A stretch of 64,000 nt of DNA from Paraescarpia echinospica (taxonomy: Eukaryota > Annelida > Polychaeta > Sabellida > Siboglinidae). The stretch lies in contig CM034535.1 in the NCBI GenBank assembly GCA_020002185.1, positions 63,738,841-63,802,840 of the forward strand. The letters run 5' to 3'. The notes under the pieces were generated by a model that worked only from the letters and a program-made list of their open reading frames with translations, was not told the DNA's origin and ran no database searches. The translations under genes and the position numbers were made by a program. This document shows, piece after piece, positions 47,745 through 59,900 of this stretch. Numbering within the stretch: position 1 is the first letter of the stretch; the number at the start of each line of letters is the position of its first letter.

Positions 47745-48918
47745 CTACAAATTTCCTAACCTATGTCCACTTCCTCCTCCTCCGCCCCAGCTGCCTGTGC
47801 CCGTACTTCTACCCCTTGCCTCCCCATCCCCTTGCTGCGTCCGTACTCTGCTTGTCCGTGCCCCCTGCTGTCCACCCCCACCCCCTAGTAACCCCCCAAG
47901 TCCAATATTGTTCATGAACGCGCGTGGCCCGTCTCCTGCCATACTCCACTTGGTGACGAGGAAGAGCATGCTGCCAAAGAACAACCCTCGGAAGCCAAAC
48001 AACATGAAGGAGAGAAGGAGGCCGATGGAGACAATGGGTTGGACGACGTACGGGCCAGCATTCCAGCTTGGCATACCCGCATCATGCAGTCGCTGGTTGA
48101 ACATCTGGAAGATGGACACCCCGCCTTGGCCACCTTGACCGCCGCCCTGGTACTGGACGTTCTCCTGCTGGTCATCTTCATCATGGCGAACTGAACCCTG
48201 GAATACAGCAATACAGCAGTGCAGGGGTGGGTACAATTATGTAGTCATAATTGATTACATGAAGATACTGTGTTTGTAAGTTTATTTCAAGATTCCAGAA
48301 TTTCAGTGTCTGTATAAAATATTGCAATAAAAATGGAAACTTTTCTTTAGAAGCACATTGCTTTCTTACTAATAAAATTGGCAAAACACACCTCACACAC
48401 TAGTTCACACATAAACTGTTGGAAAGAGTTTACTTATAAAAACCTTCAGAACAGACGAGTTGATTCCAGTTTTGAAACTATGTTGTAATTGACTGTGTAT
48501 CTGCAAAATTTTCTGGTTGGGAACATGAATGGAATTTTGACAGATATGACTTAGCTTTCCTCTCGTTGTCTAGGCAATTTATAGAATTTAGTCTGCACAC
48601 CTTATTAGATGGGAAATTAAAGGAAACTCCAGTTTAAAGAAAACATGCAGTTATCTGTGCTGTCCATTTATGATGGGCAGTAAAAATTGGGCACTAGAAT
48701 AACTCAAAAACCTCTGAACAAATAATTTCTTCGATGAAATTGTACGAACTGTGAAAAAAGACAATTTATGAATATTTATAATACTGACTGTAAAATTATC
48801 CTTACAAAGTGAAAAAAGCATTACCCACCTGGGAACGTCTTTCTCTGCTGTCTGTTTGTCTGTTTAATCGATGGTCATCATCATTAACTATTTCACCGTT
48901 GCTTAGTATACGCACCAT
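47745..48918 (-). CDS. FAM241B: FAM241B (C10orf35) homologue, one-pass membrane protein
   Basis: Two coding exons on -: 48918-48829 (30 codons, donor GTGGGT) and 48197-47745 (acceptor TATTCCAG, TGA or other stop at 47745), total about 180 residues. The N-terminus MVRILSNGEIVNDDD is nearly the vertebrate FAM241B start. A Gly/Gln-rich linker follows, then FNQRLHDAGMPSWNAGPYVV and the membrane segment VSIGLLLSFMLFGFRGLFFG, matching the family's 'LN.QL..MGFP.W......P..SI...L....GVRGL' core. Vertebrate FAM241B ends soon after this segment; here about 70 more residues follow (Gly-rich, Arg/Gln), making it longer than the ~120-residue human protein. The family is little characterised, with reported effects on lysosomes. 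A poly(A) signal AATAAA lies at about 47720-47715, close to the stop, suggesting a very short 3'UTR. The gene runs toward LRMDA, tail to tail. Confidence 0.92.
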
Positions 48919-49369
48919 TTCGCAGGAGTTTCTGTCAACAAATAGTGTGGCTGCTCACTTCATTGCAATGATCCATATCTTTGATCAAATTTAAGTTTTG
49001 GAAATGCATGGTATAAACAATAATTTACTGTACCAATTGTAACAAAACAATTAACATTTTACTTGGCAGATGACCTAGTGGATATGGTTTGATGTACATC
49101 TACAGGTATATTTCATAGCTAGGTGATGGCCAATGCAAAATGTTGTACATACATATTTATATTATACAGATTTATATTATTGTAGACAACAAATATGGAA
49201 ATTAAAAAAAGTGGCATGTCTGAATAATTATCTGGCCCCTGTAACTGGTGCAGTGGTTGAATGTTTATGTAGTTATGACCTAATATGGGCCGGGATGCCA
49301 CCTAATCTAGACTAGAGTAAACTGTATTATAGTAATATAATATCTACTTGTCTCTAGTCTACACTAGTT

Positions 49370-49715
49370 TAGTTATAATCAACACTCACACTGTCACTGA
49401 CAATGACAGGTTCACGACAGTGTCAATGACGTATGATTGGCACCGTCTGTAACTGTGACTGTCACCTTTCCCTGTACTACTTATGTGTATGGGTATGCTA
49501 CATGACTGTGTCGGCTTTTCTGTGACACTTCACACAGTGTCTAGCAGTGATTGTGTCTGAGCTGAGTCTTGGCCTGAGGATGGGGGGTGGGATAACCCGT
49601 ATGTCAGTGTCACCGAGTCTGAGGCTGAGTGTGTCAGTGACACTCATTGCCAGTGACACTGACACCGACAGTGACAGTGTGACTGTGAGTGTGACGTGTC
49701 TCGCAAAAGTCAGTG
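49370..49715. repeat. Degenerate CACTGACA/TGTCAGTG simple repeat
   Basis: Irregular CAGTGACAC, GACAGTGTC and GTGACTGT units at 49390-49470 and 49600-49700, within the proposed first FAM241B intron. Confidence 0.75.
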
Positions 49716-49816
49716 GAATGCAAGACAAAAGCATGATTTGTTGATTCAAGGGATCGGCTGCTTTGTAGTGTGAATCTGACTAGTCCATTATCAAACGCAC
49801 ACGAAAGTTAACTCAC

Positions 49817-49891
49817 CTGATTTACGGGTGACGTTGAAAAGGACTATAAACATTGGATCAGTTGACTCTTATGGCTCACATAAACTTCCGG
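49817..49891 (-). promoter_or_regulatory. FAM241B: Likely FAM241B 5'UTR exon and ETS-type promoter
   Basis: On the reverse strand CCGGAAGT (49891-49884), a consensus ETS site typical of broadly expressed promoters, is followed by ~67 bases ending in AAATCAG and a strong donor GTGAGT (49816-49811). A matching acceptor TTGTTGACAG lies just before the coding exon (at 48932), giving a non-coding first exon and an ~890 bp intron. Confidence 0.45.
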
Positions 49892-49899
49892 TATTACGG

Positions 49900-50920
49900 A
49901 CGCGCAGTATTCCTCCTGCCCCAGTGGCTAATATTCTATTTTAGCCAAAACCAAGAGTAGAAGTACCATTTGATGTGAAACTGCCTGATCAATCAATGTA
50001 AAGGCCGGAGTTGTTTCGACGAGGCATTGATTAAAAATCGTTTGCTTTCTGGAGTGTGAACTGGTTAGTAACTTTGCTGGCATCTTACCGTGTTAACTTG
50101 TCTTAAATTTGACTTAATTGGATCTCTTTCATCTTATACGTGCAGTTTCACCTGCCATCCTAGGCTATATCCTAATTAAAACGTATATTTTAGGCGGTTG
50201 TACAATATGTTGACAATGTTTTGTTTACACAGATAAACGTTGAAATTTGGCAGACTCACTCGTCGAGTCATTCAATTCCAGTGACTGAGTTTTGCCATGG
50301 ACATGGTCATGATGGTGGATTGCACGCCCCCGCCTCGGCTCTGCACACACACATACACACACACATGTACACTGTGACACACTGCCACACCCATTAGTTG
50401 GCCACTGGCACTGTGCTTGACGTTTTCCTCGGTGCTTAATTGGCCTGGGAGATGTTTCTTTAATAAGATCTAACTTTTAAGTTAATCTGATCTCAACTCC
50501 GATTGCATACGTCTATATTATATAGTATAATTTTATTATATATTATGCATCTAACACACAGTAACAGTAACACATTTCATATCCGGGTATTTCGGCGCCA
50601 TATGACGATACGTTTTGCTTTTTCCATTTTTGGTCGGTAAGTTGCTATAAGTATAACTAATATATAACTACTATAAGTAAGATCTGTTTGAAGTTTCAGC
50701 CAGTTCAGGCTCAGATAAAATGTTATCCCACTGTTACTGTTTGACAACATTCATGATGTCATGATTCATGTCATGACACAAAAGCAAAACCATGCAACAC
50801 CTACCCCTGGGTAGTCAGCATGTCCTATCTTGGCTTAGCCTTAGGCTTAGGATACCTTAGGCTTAAGACTGTTCTGATCACAGGATCGTCTCAGTTCCTG
50901 GTTTCAGATCTTCTTCTTCG
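49900..50920. other. Intergenic stretch
   Basis: Contains a short CA-rich run (50341-50375) and CTTAGGCTTAG repeats (50838-50866). No gene seen. Confidence 0.4.
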
Positions 50921-50924
50921 GGAT

Positions 50925-51615
50925 CTAATATTAAAAGTTTATGGTTTCCGGTTCTAGTGTTGTTAATGGGACTTCATAGTCGTATTATATCTCCTGGGTT
51001 GACTAGAATTTATTAAGGCAGTTTTTAAATGAATAAGTCTTTCAATATATGATAAGTCCCTTATTATACCAGGTAGTTCTTTTGTGGCTCTTCTCTGGAC
51101 ATTTTCTATGGCTATTTTATGTTTTGTCATATATGGATACCATACTGCCATTGCGTAATCTAGGTGGGTTCTAACCATAGCCTGGTTAGTGGCAAGAAAG
51201 TATATATCTAACTTCTAAAAATTGAAAAGTTCTCATTATTTTTGTCATTCTTGTTGCTTTATTAACCACTAGGTTGATGTGATCATCAAATTAAAGTTTT
51301 GAATCAATAATTACTCTTAAATATTTTGGTTTATTTGTGGTGACAAGAGCATGTTTAACATTATTTGTTGCTTATCCATTTCTTTAGTCCAGTCATCTAT
51401 TATTTTGATTAGTTGTAAAACTGTTGATCAGCCAGGTATAAATCCATATTGTTTTTGACTGAATAGATTATTGACTTTCATGTAGTTTATAATGTGGTTT
51501 CTGATAATTGTTTCAATACAAACTATGCTTGTTAAACTTATTGAGCAGTAGTTACTAGCAATTTTCTTGTTTCCTTTTTTAGTCCTTTGGCTGAAGGTCC
51601 AAGGGACTATTGCCA
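50925..51615 (-). mobile_element. CR1-like LINE, 3' part (RT remnants and C-terminal tail)
   Basis: On -, 51619-51428 encodes KKGNKKIASNYCSISLTSI and NNLFSQKQYGFIPG (RT motifs 1-2), then an internal deletion removes the catalytic palm. Further on are YLRVIIDSKL-like and 51178-50963 MVRTHLDYAMAVWYP and IENVQRRATKEL, the post-RT tail. The 3' end is marked by a GAAGAAGAAGA tail at about 50930. This is the continuation of the element at 53926-56565. Confidence 0.8.
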
Positions 51616-51996
51616 TCACTCTGCATCCGCCGTCTGCCGTTAGCTGCTGTATCTCAGAAACCGTTCTGCAACTTTTTCTCTAATTTTGCATAGACATATC
51701 TTAGGGCACTGCCACTATGCACGAGAAATCTGTATTTAATTGAATCATTTTAAGGGCTCCTTAGGGCCTCCAAGGACCCCAAAACTGGTAAAAATTTAAC
51801 ATTTGGCCTATTTTTTCAAAAACTGTTCAGCAACTTTTTTTTTTATTTTGTATAGATGTATCTTAGGGTGTTGCCACTATATACAAGAAATCTGTATTTG
51901 ATTGAATCATTCTAAGGGCACCTAAGGGGCCCCCAAAGTGCAAAAGTTTTACATTATCTAGTGATGTGGTTTTGAGAAGGGCCCTTGAGACCACCC

Positions 51997-52260
51997 GCAA
52001 CAGTTGATTTTGTTTAATGTGCCACAAAGTCAACACCATGACTAATCTCTGCAGCCTAGTGCTACTGTTCCATTGAGACCTTGATTAATCTTTAATTGGT
52101 CACAGCGCCCAGGCAGAGTAGACACCCCCAACAGTAGATTTTGTTTAATATGCCACAAAGTCAACACCATGACTAAACTCTGCAGCCTAGTGCTACTGTT
52201 CCATTGAGACCTTGACTAATCTTTAATTGGTCACAGCGCTCAGGCAGAGTAGACACACTT
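51997..52260. repeat. 131 bp tandem duplication
   Basis: Two adjacent copies beginning CAACAGT.GATTTTGTTTAAT differ by only a few bases. Confidence 0.95.
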
Positions 52261-52659
52261 GACCCTTGTTAGACTGAACAGTTGCCTAACACTTTTTATC
52301 TTCAAAACTATTGATTTTCTATAATTGCAAGTTGTGTTTATTTTGATGTTCATTTAATTATTATAAAAAGGTGTGACTGTGGTGTCTATTGGTTAAAGAT
52401 GTATTGTCTGTAGAAACCTGTAGGTGACAAACATAGAAAATTAATATTCTGGACAACTATAGAGTGAAATATCCTACACTTTACTGATATCAAATGCATT
52501 CTACTGTTCTGTTTACGCTTGCCATGCCTTGTGTAGACATGGTACTGTGTAAATCAATTGTATCAATATAGACTAATAATTACAGATTCACAATATAGTT
52601 GACACCTGAAACAACCAAATGTCAACCATTAGAAGAGTTGACGTAGTTCCGCTATACAC

Positions 52660-53090
52660 AAGCAAGAAATCTGTATTTCATTGAATCATTCTAGTGTCAT
52701 CAGCATATAGTAGAACATACATTTTCTACATCATCATCCCTAAGGTTGTTGTAAATTTCACCAGCTGCCATGTCAAGTTCGTTATAATTGTGACTAACAG
52801 TGTTCAAAATGATTCAGATAAATAGCAAATAACAAAGGACACAAGTTTTCTCCTTGCCATACCTATACATCACATGAGAAGAAGGCTGACACAGCCTGGC
52901 CCTGATTTATACATGATTTAGCATTTTTGTATATGTTGTATACAACTTTCAACACAATACCATTAATACCACATGAAATTATCTTAGACCACAGGGAGGA
53001 CCGGTCTACTATATCATATGCTTTCTAATAATCGATGAAGGCACAATAAAGCCTTTTGCGTCGAGACAAATACAATTCAACCAATACCCC
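52660..53090 (-). pseudogene. Decayed RT of a second LINE nested in the first
   Basis: On - the translation gives LYCAFIDY.KAYDIVDRSSLW (motif A, with a stop), ISCGINGIVLKVVYNIYKNA, and further on LLYADDTRMI (catalytic YADD) at about 52690. Several stop codons and frameshifts intervene. It is a different family from the surrounding CR1-like LINE. Confidence 0.75.
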
Positions 53091-53925
53091 TATTTGAACA
53101 CTGCCTGTTCTTCACCTATTACATTCGCTTTGTTTAGGTATGTGGTCAGTCTGGTGTTCTGAACAATCACTAAGGATTAATGAACACTTGTGCAGAATGT
53201 CACCCACTTGGCATGTTTAATTGATCTATTCAGCAATGAGGACACTGCTTAGGCCTCACTCTGGACACTGTCACTCACAGTGTTGTGTATTGTCTTAGTT
53301 GGTGCATTGAGCTAATCTACTTGACCATGAATCAGTGGTGGCTCTGGTTGTGTATTACACCCAGCTGTGGAGCTAAGATGAGGAAACTGTGACTAATGTG
53401 TAATTGGTCATTGGCAGTAGCTTGTGTCAACAGACAGCATTAAGCCACTAGACCCCTGTTAAACTGGACAGTTGCCTGTAGGTTTTAAACTGTGTCAAAC
53501 AGTGAGTCTACCTTTTGCTCTCAAATAATCTGTCCTTTTAGTTTTACACATGAAGACATAATCTGGCATAACTTGATAAGTCTTTGTAGCAGCACATTTG
53601 TACTTCCAGTGTATCATTGCAACATAACATACATATTACATACTATGTGCCACATTTGAATGTTGTGCATGTAATATTTCCATGCAATCCATTTGCATAT
53701 ATAAATAATGTAAAACTTCAACAGCCATTTTCTTCATTTTCACTTTTTGATCCCTACCATGTTCAATGCTCCATAACTTTGCCAATTTTTGTAGCAGTCA
53801 TATTTTATGAAACCGTGTAAAGCACCCTACCAAACCTTTACAAGGATGTAAGAAAACAATGTTAAAATTGTTCCCACTTATCATTCATTTGGTCAGCCGG
53901 GGTCACATATAGACGTATTAGTCCA

Positions 53926-56565
53926 AAGGACCTTAGGGCCACTTGGCCCATTTTTATAAATTGCTGATATTTTAGCTTCTTTCCAGTCATCGGGAATTCA
54001 GGACGTTTTAATCGACGTTTCAAAAATTAGTTTTAAAGGTTAACAAATACTTTCAGACAACTCATTTAGTAGCCTGGCGCCTATTCCATCTGGGCCAGGT
54101 GATTTGCTTATATTAAGTTTTTTTAACGTCAGTAATATTATATTTTCAATTACTTTTAGTTTGTTCATCGCATGTTTATTGTTTACTTTAGGTATGGTTG
54201 GTATATGCCCTGACTGTTCTTTGGTGAATACACTGGAGAAGTACCCGGTAGTCAGCAAGTATATTTGCTTTTTCTCCATCTTCAATTATTGTTTGAGATT
54301 TTGGGTTGGTGTGATCTATGATCAGTTCACCAATTCTTTGTTTAATTGTAGTTTTTGATTTATAATATTTCCAAAAGACTGTTCTTTTTTTGCCTGGGAT
54401 GCTAAATTTCGTGCAAACTCCTTTCGGAGCTATCTGGTTATAGCTCGGATTTTATTTCTGCTTTTACAATATTCTATATATTTTGTTCCATCCCTTGTTT
54501 CCATGTATCTTGTCCATAATCTATTTTATGTCTAATTAGTTTTCTTGTATTAGATTCAAGGGTAAAGTTTTCCATTCTGTTATTTGGAAGTACTTTTTGA
54601 GGTACATATTTATCATCTAATGAGTTTAGTATTGTTTTGAAGATTTCCCATTGATCGTTAACATTATCCTTACAGTCTTTAAATTTCTTTACCCAGTTAA
54701 TATTTGAACATTCTATCCCCATTGCATCATAGTTTACCATATTATACAGCTTCCTTTTCTTAGTATAGTTACTTGTTATAAAGTTGCACACAATACTGAA
54801 TTTGAGTACACAATGGTCACTTTTGCAGAGAGGGCTAAGGTACTCTAGTTCTCCTACATTATCTTCATCATTATATAGAATCAGATATAACAGGTTTGTG
54901 TTAGTTGTGCCTCGTCCTCTAGTGGGATTTGACACATGTTGAACCATGAAGGTGCCTCTTAGGCATTCCACAAATTTAAAGTTTAAGTTGTTAGGGTTAT
55001 TTGATTTGGTCGTCTAATGATTCCAATTTATGTCTGGGAGGTTGAAATCTCCAGTAATTATGATGTGAGGGTATTTAAGTTGTGATATTGATCTAATCAA
55101 ATTTTGAAGTTCTACGTTATTTTCTTCAGATCCCCCATTGCTTCTGTATATGGATCCAAAAAGAAGTTTGTTTTTATTCTTTAGTTTGATTTCTATAAAT
55201 AAGCATTCTTTGAAAGTTGTGACCAGGTTTATATATTCTGCATGCAGGGAATTTAATACTTATATTATAATATCTCTTCCTTCATTATTTTCAATTTTTT
55301 TTAGAATAACATGTAACCTTCTAAGGGAAATTCTGGTGTGGTTACAGAACATTTAGGGTTTTTGGATTTTATTTCATTAATTGCTATTAAGTGGGATTTT
55401 AGTTCTTTGATTCTTTGTTCAAATTCATTTTGTTTGTTCCTTAAATGGCCATCATTGGTATAAAAACACTGAATGCTGCCTATGTCATTAAGATTATCTT
55501 TGTCTACGTTCGTTTTCCCAACTGTTGTTCTAGTTAGATGTGTAATCTTTATTGCCTTTTCCTTATCTTTTTTATTCTTCTTTCCCATGGTGGACCCCTG
55601 ACTCTGTACAGGTATTGTCCCGACTCATCTGCTGCTTCCTGTCTCTTTGCTTCTTCATAGAGCTTTTTAGATTATTCTCTTTCTTGTTTCGTTTTGTTGT
55701 GAATTTTTATATTTTTGAACTTATCATTGTCCTTGATGTGATGGAACTTTCGAAGAAGGGTGCATTTTTTGTCAATGTGCGTTACTGTACCCAGTACTGG
55801 TCTGGGGCTGTTTGCGATTTCTTTGGCTTCCTCGAGCCGCCGGATTTCTGTGATGTCAGTGTCTGTAAAGTTATTGTCTATTTCTGTGCAGATTTCTAGG
55901 ATTTGTTCTTTGTCATGTTGTTGTCTTGTGGTTTTTAGTTGTGATGTTGATTCTGGCAGGTTGAAGATGATTACATTGTTGTTAGTCTTTTTTCTCTTTC
56001 TTTTGTTTCAATGTTTTGTTCTTTCACTTGTAGTTGTACCACTTCTTTGACTTCAGTTGGGCTGATGGTTAACTTTGTTTGGACTTGTGTTGGGCTCTTT
56101 TCTATCATGGATTCTGAGATAATTTCTCTTACTCTTTTCTTGTTAACTTTGGATCCAAGTTCTTTTTCTATTTCATTTATTCTTTCTTCCACTTTCTTTA
56201 AGAATTGTTTGCACCTCTCCTCACAGCTCGTTTCCATCTTGAAATTTGTCATTACTTTTGAATCACAGGGTGGACAAAACCAATCTATTTGCTGTTTGTC
56301 TGTCATTAGTTTATATTCTTTATCATTTATGTCCACACATTCAATACAGAAATGTTTCTCGTAGATTTCGCACTGTTTATGGTTTGGTCCTTTGAAGTTT
56401 TGTTTACACCCTGTGCATCTCCAAATTTCATCATCAACAATTGTCCATTGAAAGTCAGTTTTACTTTTTGTCCTTGGTTTTTTTGCAGGTTGCCATAACC
56501 TACTTTAGTTTTATATCCCTTATTATTATATTTATTTTGTATTTTATAATTGTGCAAGGGATTAA
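53926..56565 (-). mobile_element. CR1-like LINE, 5' part (ORF1 with PHD finger, endonuclease, RT start)
   Basis: Reading leftward on -: ORF1 pieces at 56557-55971 with a PHD-type zinc finger (WRCTGCKQNFKGPNHKQC, HFCIEC, WFCPPC) followed by a coiled-coil-like acidic/basic segment; ORF2 from 55588 (MGKKNKKDK start) with APE-type endonuclease signatures TGDFNLPDINW (about 55060-55025), PTRGRGTTNTNLLYLI and SPLCKSDHC (54971-54800); then SPGPDGIGARLLNEL (RT motif 0, about 54100) and PDDWKEAKISAIYKNG (RT motif 1) up to the insertion. Frameshifts break ORF1 and the endonuclease. PHD finger plus APE endonuclease points to the CR1 group. It is not functional. Confidence 0.88.
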
Positions 56566-56976
56566 GACAGTGCCGGGAGAAGATGTTGAGTAGTTATAGA
56601 ATGATGCCCAGGGCGACTCTGGGTTTAATGAGTTGCATTGAAGATGAGCCAGATTAGTATAAAGTGAAGATTTGTACATGATTGTTGAAGAAATAAGAAA
56701 TATGTTTATGCCTAACTAATTAATAATGTTTATGTCTAAATAATTTATGTTTGTCTACCTAATTATAATGGCTTTAACTAAGTTTGTATGTTAAGCGTTG
56801 CATGGGGTGCTTTCTTTTATTTACTTTTAATTGTGGCGCCTTGTACCGGAACTGGAAGATGCCAAAACCAAACGTGTATTAAACGTGGGATGGATAATGC
56901 TAAACTTTTACTTTCGATTGGCAGCTAGTGTTGTGATTTATACTACATGTGTGCGGTAATTGCCAGGTGAGAGAGG

Positions 56977-59900
56977 ATGTTGCCGGCGCACATGAAGAAG
57001 AAGCACAAGAAGCACAAACACTACAAAAAACACTCGAGTAGTTCAAGCAGCTCCAGCAGCAGCAGCTCCTCATCTGATGACGAGAAGAAGAAATGGAAGA
57101 AGGAACAGAAGAAACTGAAGAAAAAGATGAAAAAGGACAAGCACATGCATGTGAGAGGAATGCCAACATTGAATGTTGTGTGCTTTAAAATGTTTATATC
57201 GTTGATAGTAGGACATCAGCTGCAACACCGATCTCCCATTAATAGATCCCATCGCAAGTTTGGTTCTTTGAATCTGTAGTTTGTTAATGGTTTACATGGT
57301 AAACCGTTTACATAACGATGCTGTTGATAAAAGAGTGTACGTATCATTTACTTAAATCATTGAAAGAATTTACTTTGTCAGTTCAGGTGACTTGTTAAAG
57401 TGTTAATAGCCTAATGTTGTGGTATATATAGCAAACCATTTGTGCAGATTTTGCATTATTTTGACCGTTACTTGTCAAAAATAATTTTATTGTTTGTCTC
57501 TTGATTTCACTAACACAAACTACAAATTTGTATAAATGCCTTAGCTAGGATCTAGCACACGATACTAAATACTGCTTTTATGTAAATATTAACAAACATC
57601 GCTCTTGTATTTACTTATAAAAGTTACAAACAACTACAGCATCTGCATTTTATTTGTCCATGCATGTCTTGTTAAAAAACTACTATTAGCGTGCATTCAT
57701 CCACTGATACAATCAACAATACCAGGGTAGTTGTTTGTACGCATTTTACTGCCTCACACTTTTGAGAAATACATTTGTTGTATTTGTAGGGAGTGGTTCC
57801 CCCAGCGACAGCAAGCTATCCGTATGGTGGTGTACCAGGGACCTATCCTGGAGTGCCTCACAGACCTGCTGACTCGGGTAATGTCACTTTGCTCTGATAC
57901 CTAGAGAAATGGTGATGGTAAAACAACATCCATATCTACTACCTGTATAATTAGACATATATATTCATATCTACTACCTGCACTACTACAGATATAGGAA
58001 TATGTTCTATTCAGAACTATTTATTTAATTGATTAATTAACTTAGTTATTTAACCTGTTTATGTGTCTTTAAAACACACACATGTTAGCTTAAATTATAC
58101 TTATTTTAAATTAGCATAGTTTTATCTTGATAGTGACGTCATGCAGATTTTGTACCCGGATACGTGGTGTACTGCAAATAAATAAATAAATAATACTGGA
58201 ATTGACCTGTCATTTCTACTCGGGAATATACCATATTAGAGCATGTTTCACAAGGGCATGCTTAATGATGTTTGCATGGCTTTTGCAACAAAATAAATCA
58301 ATATGGCGCCCTCTAGCAGACTTAAAATATTAAAACATGTGGTGCCACCTAGTGAGTGGACAGAACAACATTACATGATAGAACGGAGGACATGGAAATG
58401 AAAGAAATGAAGATGATCTTTGATTAGGCAGGCCATTATTCAGGGGTACCACCGTACTGTTACTGTAGAAAGTCTTACATGTATATTATTATATGGCCGC
58501 AGTAGTTTTCTATATCAATATTGAACCTGATTAACCCCTTGTACAATATTTTCTCCTAGTGGACATGCTTACAGCTAACTCCATAACCTTGAGCATACTT
58601 AGCAGCTCCTTCCGCTTGACAGAGAAATGCATTTATTCCTTACCTTATAATAATATTTTATTCCTGCCACACGCCTTGTGTGGATGTGGATTCGTGTCAG
58701 TCTGGTTATTTAATTATTTGCAAAGAAAAGAATATTCCAACGGTTTCACCAGGTTTTATGATTGCTGCTCTGTGAATCATGGGCCTCAGTCAGTTTCACC
58801 CTGGAGGTTACAAGATTTACATTGCACTACCTGTAGCAGCATTGGCACAGTGTGATAGCTGCATTATTAAAGGTATTCAGAAGTTGTTTGAAGTTGATGC
58901 TCATGCCAACTATGCTTTTCACACAAGCCTATATGTGTTTAGTGGCTGTTTGCTCACTGCTAGGCCTAAACAGCAGATGTGTGAAACATCCTGATGTATC
59001 TGTACTTGTGCCAATAATCAACTGTCCACCAAGCAGCAGTAGTGCAGTATGGTTTAAGTACACTGATTATAATTCAACATGTTAAGTGATAGCAACATTG
59101 CTTTTGCATGTCTTTCCTATAAATTATAGTACTGAAATATAAGAGGAAACATGTTCTATCCATAAACAGTGTAGTTAACAGATAATACTAAATATGATAG
59201 CTATATTTTGTGGTACATATTTATGCAAACCGTGTATTATACTATAAATGAAAAATGTAACAGTAATAGTAATTGCTTCAAATGTAATAATAATAGTAAT
59301 ATGTCAAATTCAGCATGTGATAGTAATATGTCGGAAACTAAGTAATAGTAATAGATTTCATTGTGATGTAATTGACCCAGGCCTGATGCTAGGCGTGCAC
59401 TGGTAGACCTTTATTGCTACTTTGCGAGTCATTCGAAAGGTCGACAAGCAAAGAGTTTCTGTACCGTGGTTGTGTGACTGGTCAGTGTACACTGTATAAC
59501 AAAAGTTGTTGCAACTCATGTGCACATCGGATAGATCGTAGTGTTAGGTTCTGGAACTACAAGCGCGCACCTCTAGTGATGTGGCTTCATGTGAATCTGA
59601 TTTGACAAAGTCTGCAATTTCTGCTGGTTACCCGTGAATAGTAGTGTTTTCTGAAGTTAAATTAAAGTTGCAAATGCAATCCACGTAAGTCTGAATGAAA
59701 GAGCATACATAATATATAATATATTTCCATAATTCTGCAAAATCTTAGAAAAATTACTTACGGGAGATTGGATATACTTTTAAAGATAAATATAGGGTTT
59801 TAAGTAGCTGTGAATATAGATTGAAGACAAATATGTTTATGTCAGTGACTCTGTTATAAAAGTTCATCAATACTAAGTCATTCGTTTTGGAGATGATACT

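Larger units (their letters stand above)
51616..53925. mobile_element. ~2.3 kb sequence inserted into the LINE
   Basis: The LINE reading frame breaks at both borders within the same RT motif (AIYKNG on one side, KKGNKKIASNY on the other). The insert contains a ~162 bp direct duplication (51656/51818), a 131 bp tandem duplication (51998/52129) and a decayed LINE RT (52690-53090). No clear terminal repeats were found, so it may be several nested insertions. Confidence 0.55.

Noticed and set aside
47660..48138. Forward-strand Pro-rich frame at 47722-48138
   Set aside because: Antisense shadow of the Gly-rich second exon of FAM241B.
55552..56364. Forward-strand open frames (membrane-protein-like, Phe/Leu/Ser-rich)
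   Set aside because: They are antisense shadows of the LINE ORF1 and ORF2, whose lysine/glutamate-rich codons read as Phe/Leu/Ser on the other strand.
58559..59085. Possible extra exons of the Pro/Gly-rich gene
   Set aside because: No Pro/Gly-rich composition, no phase-compatible splice pair recognised.
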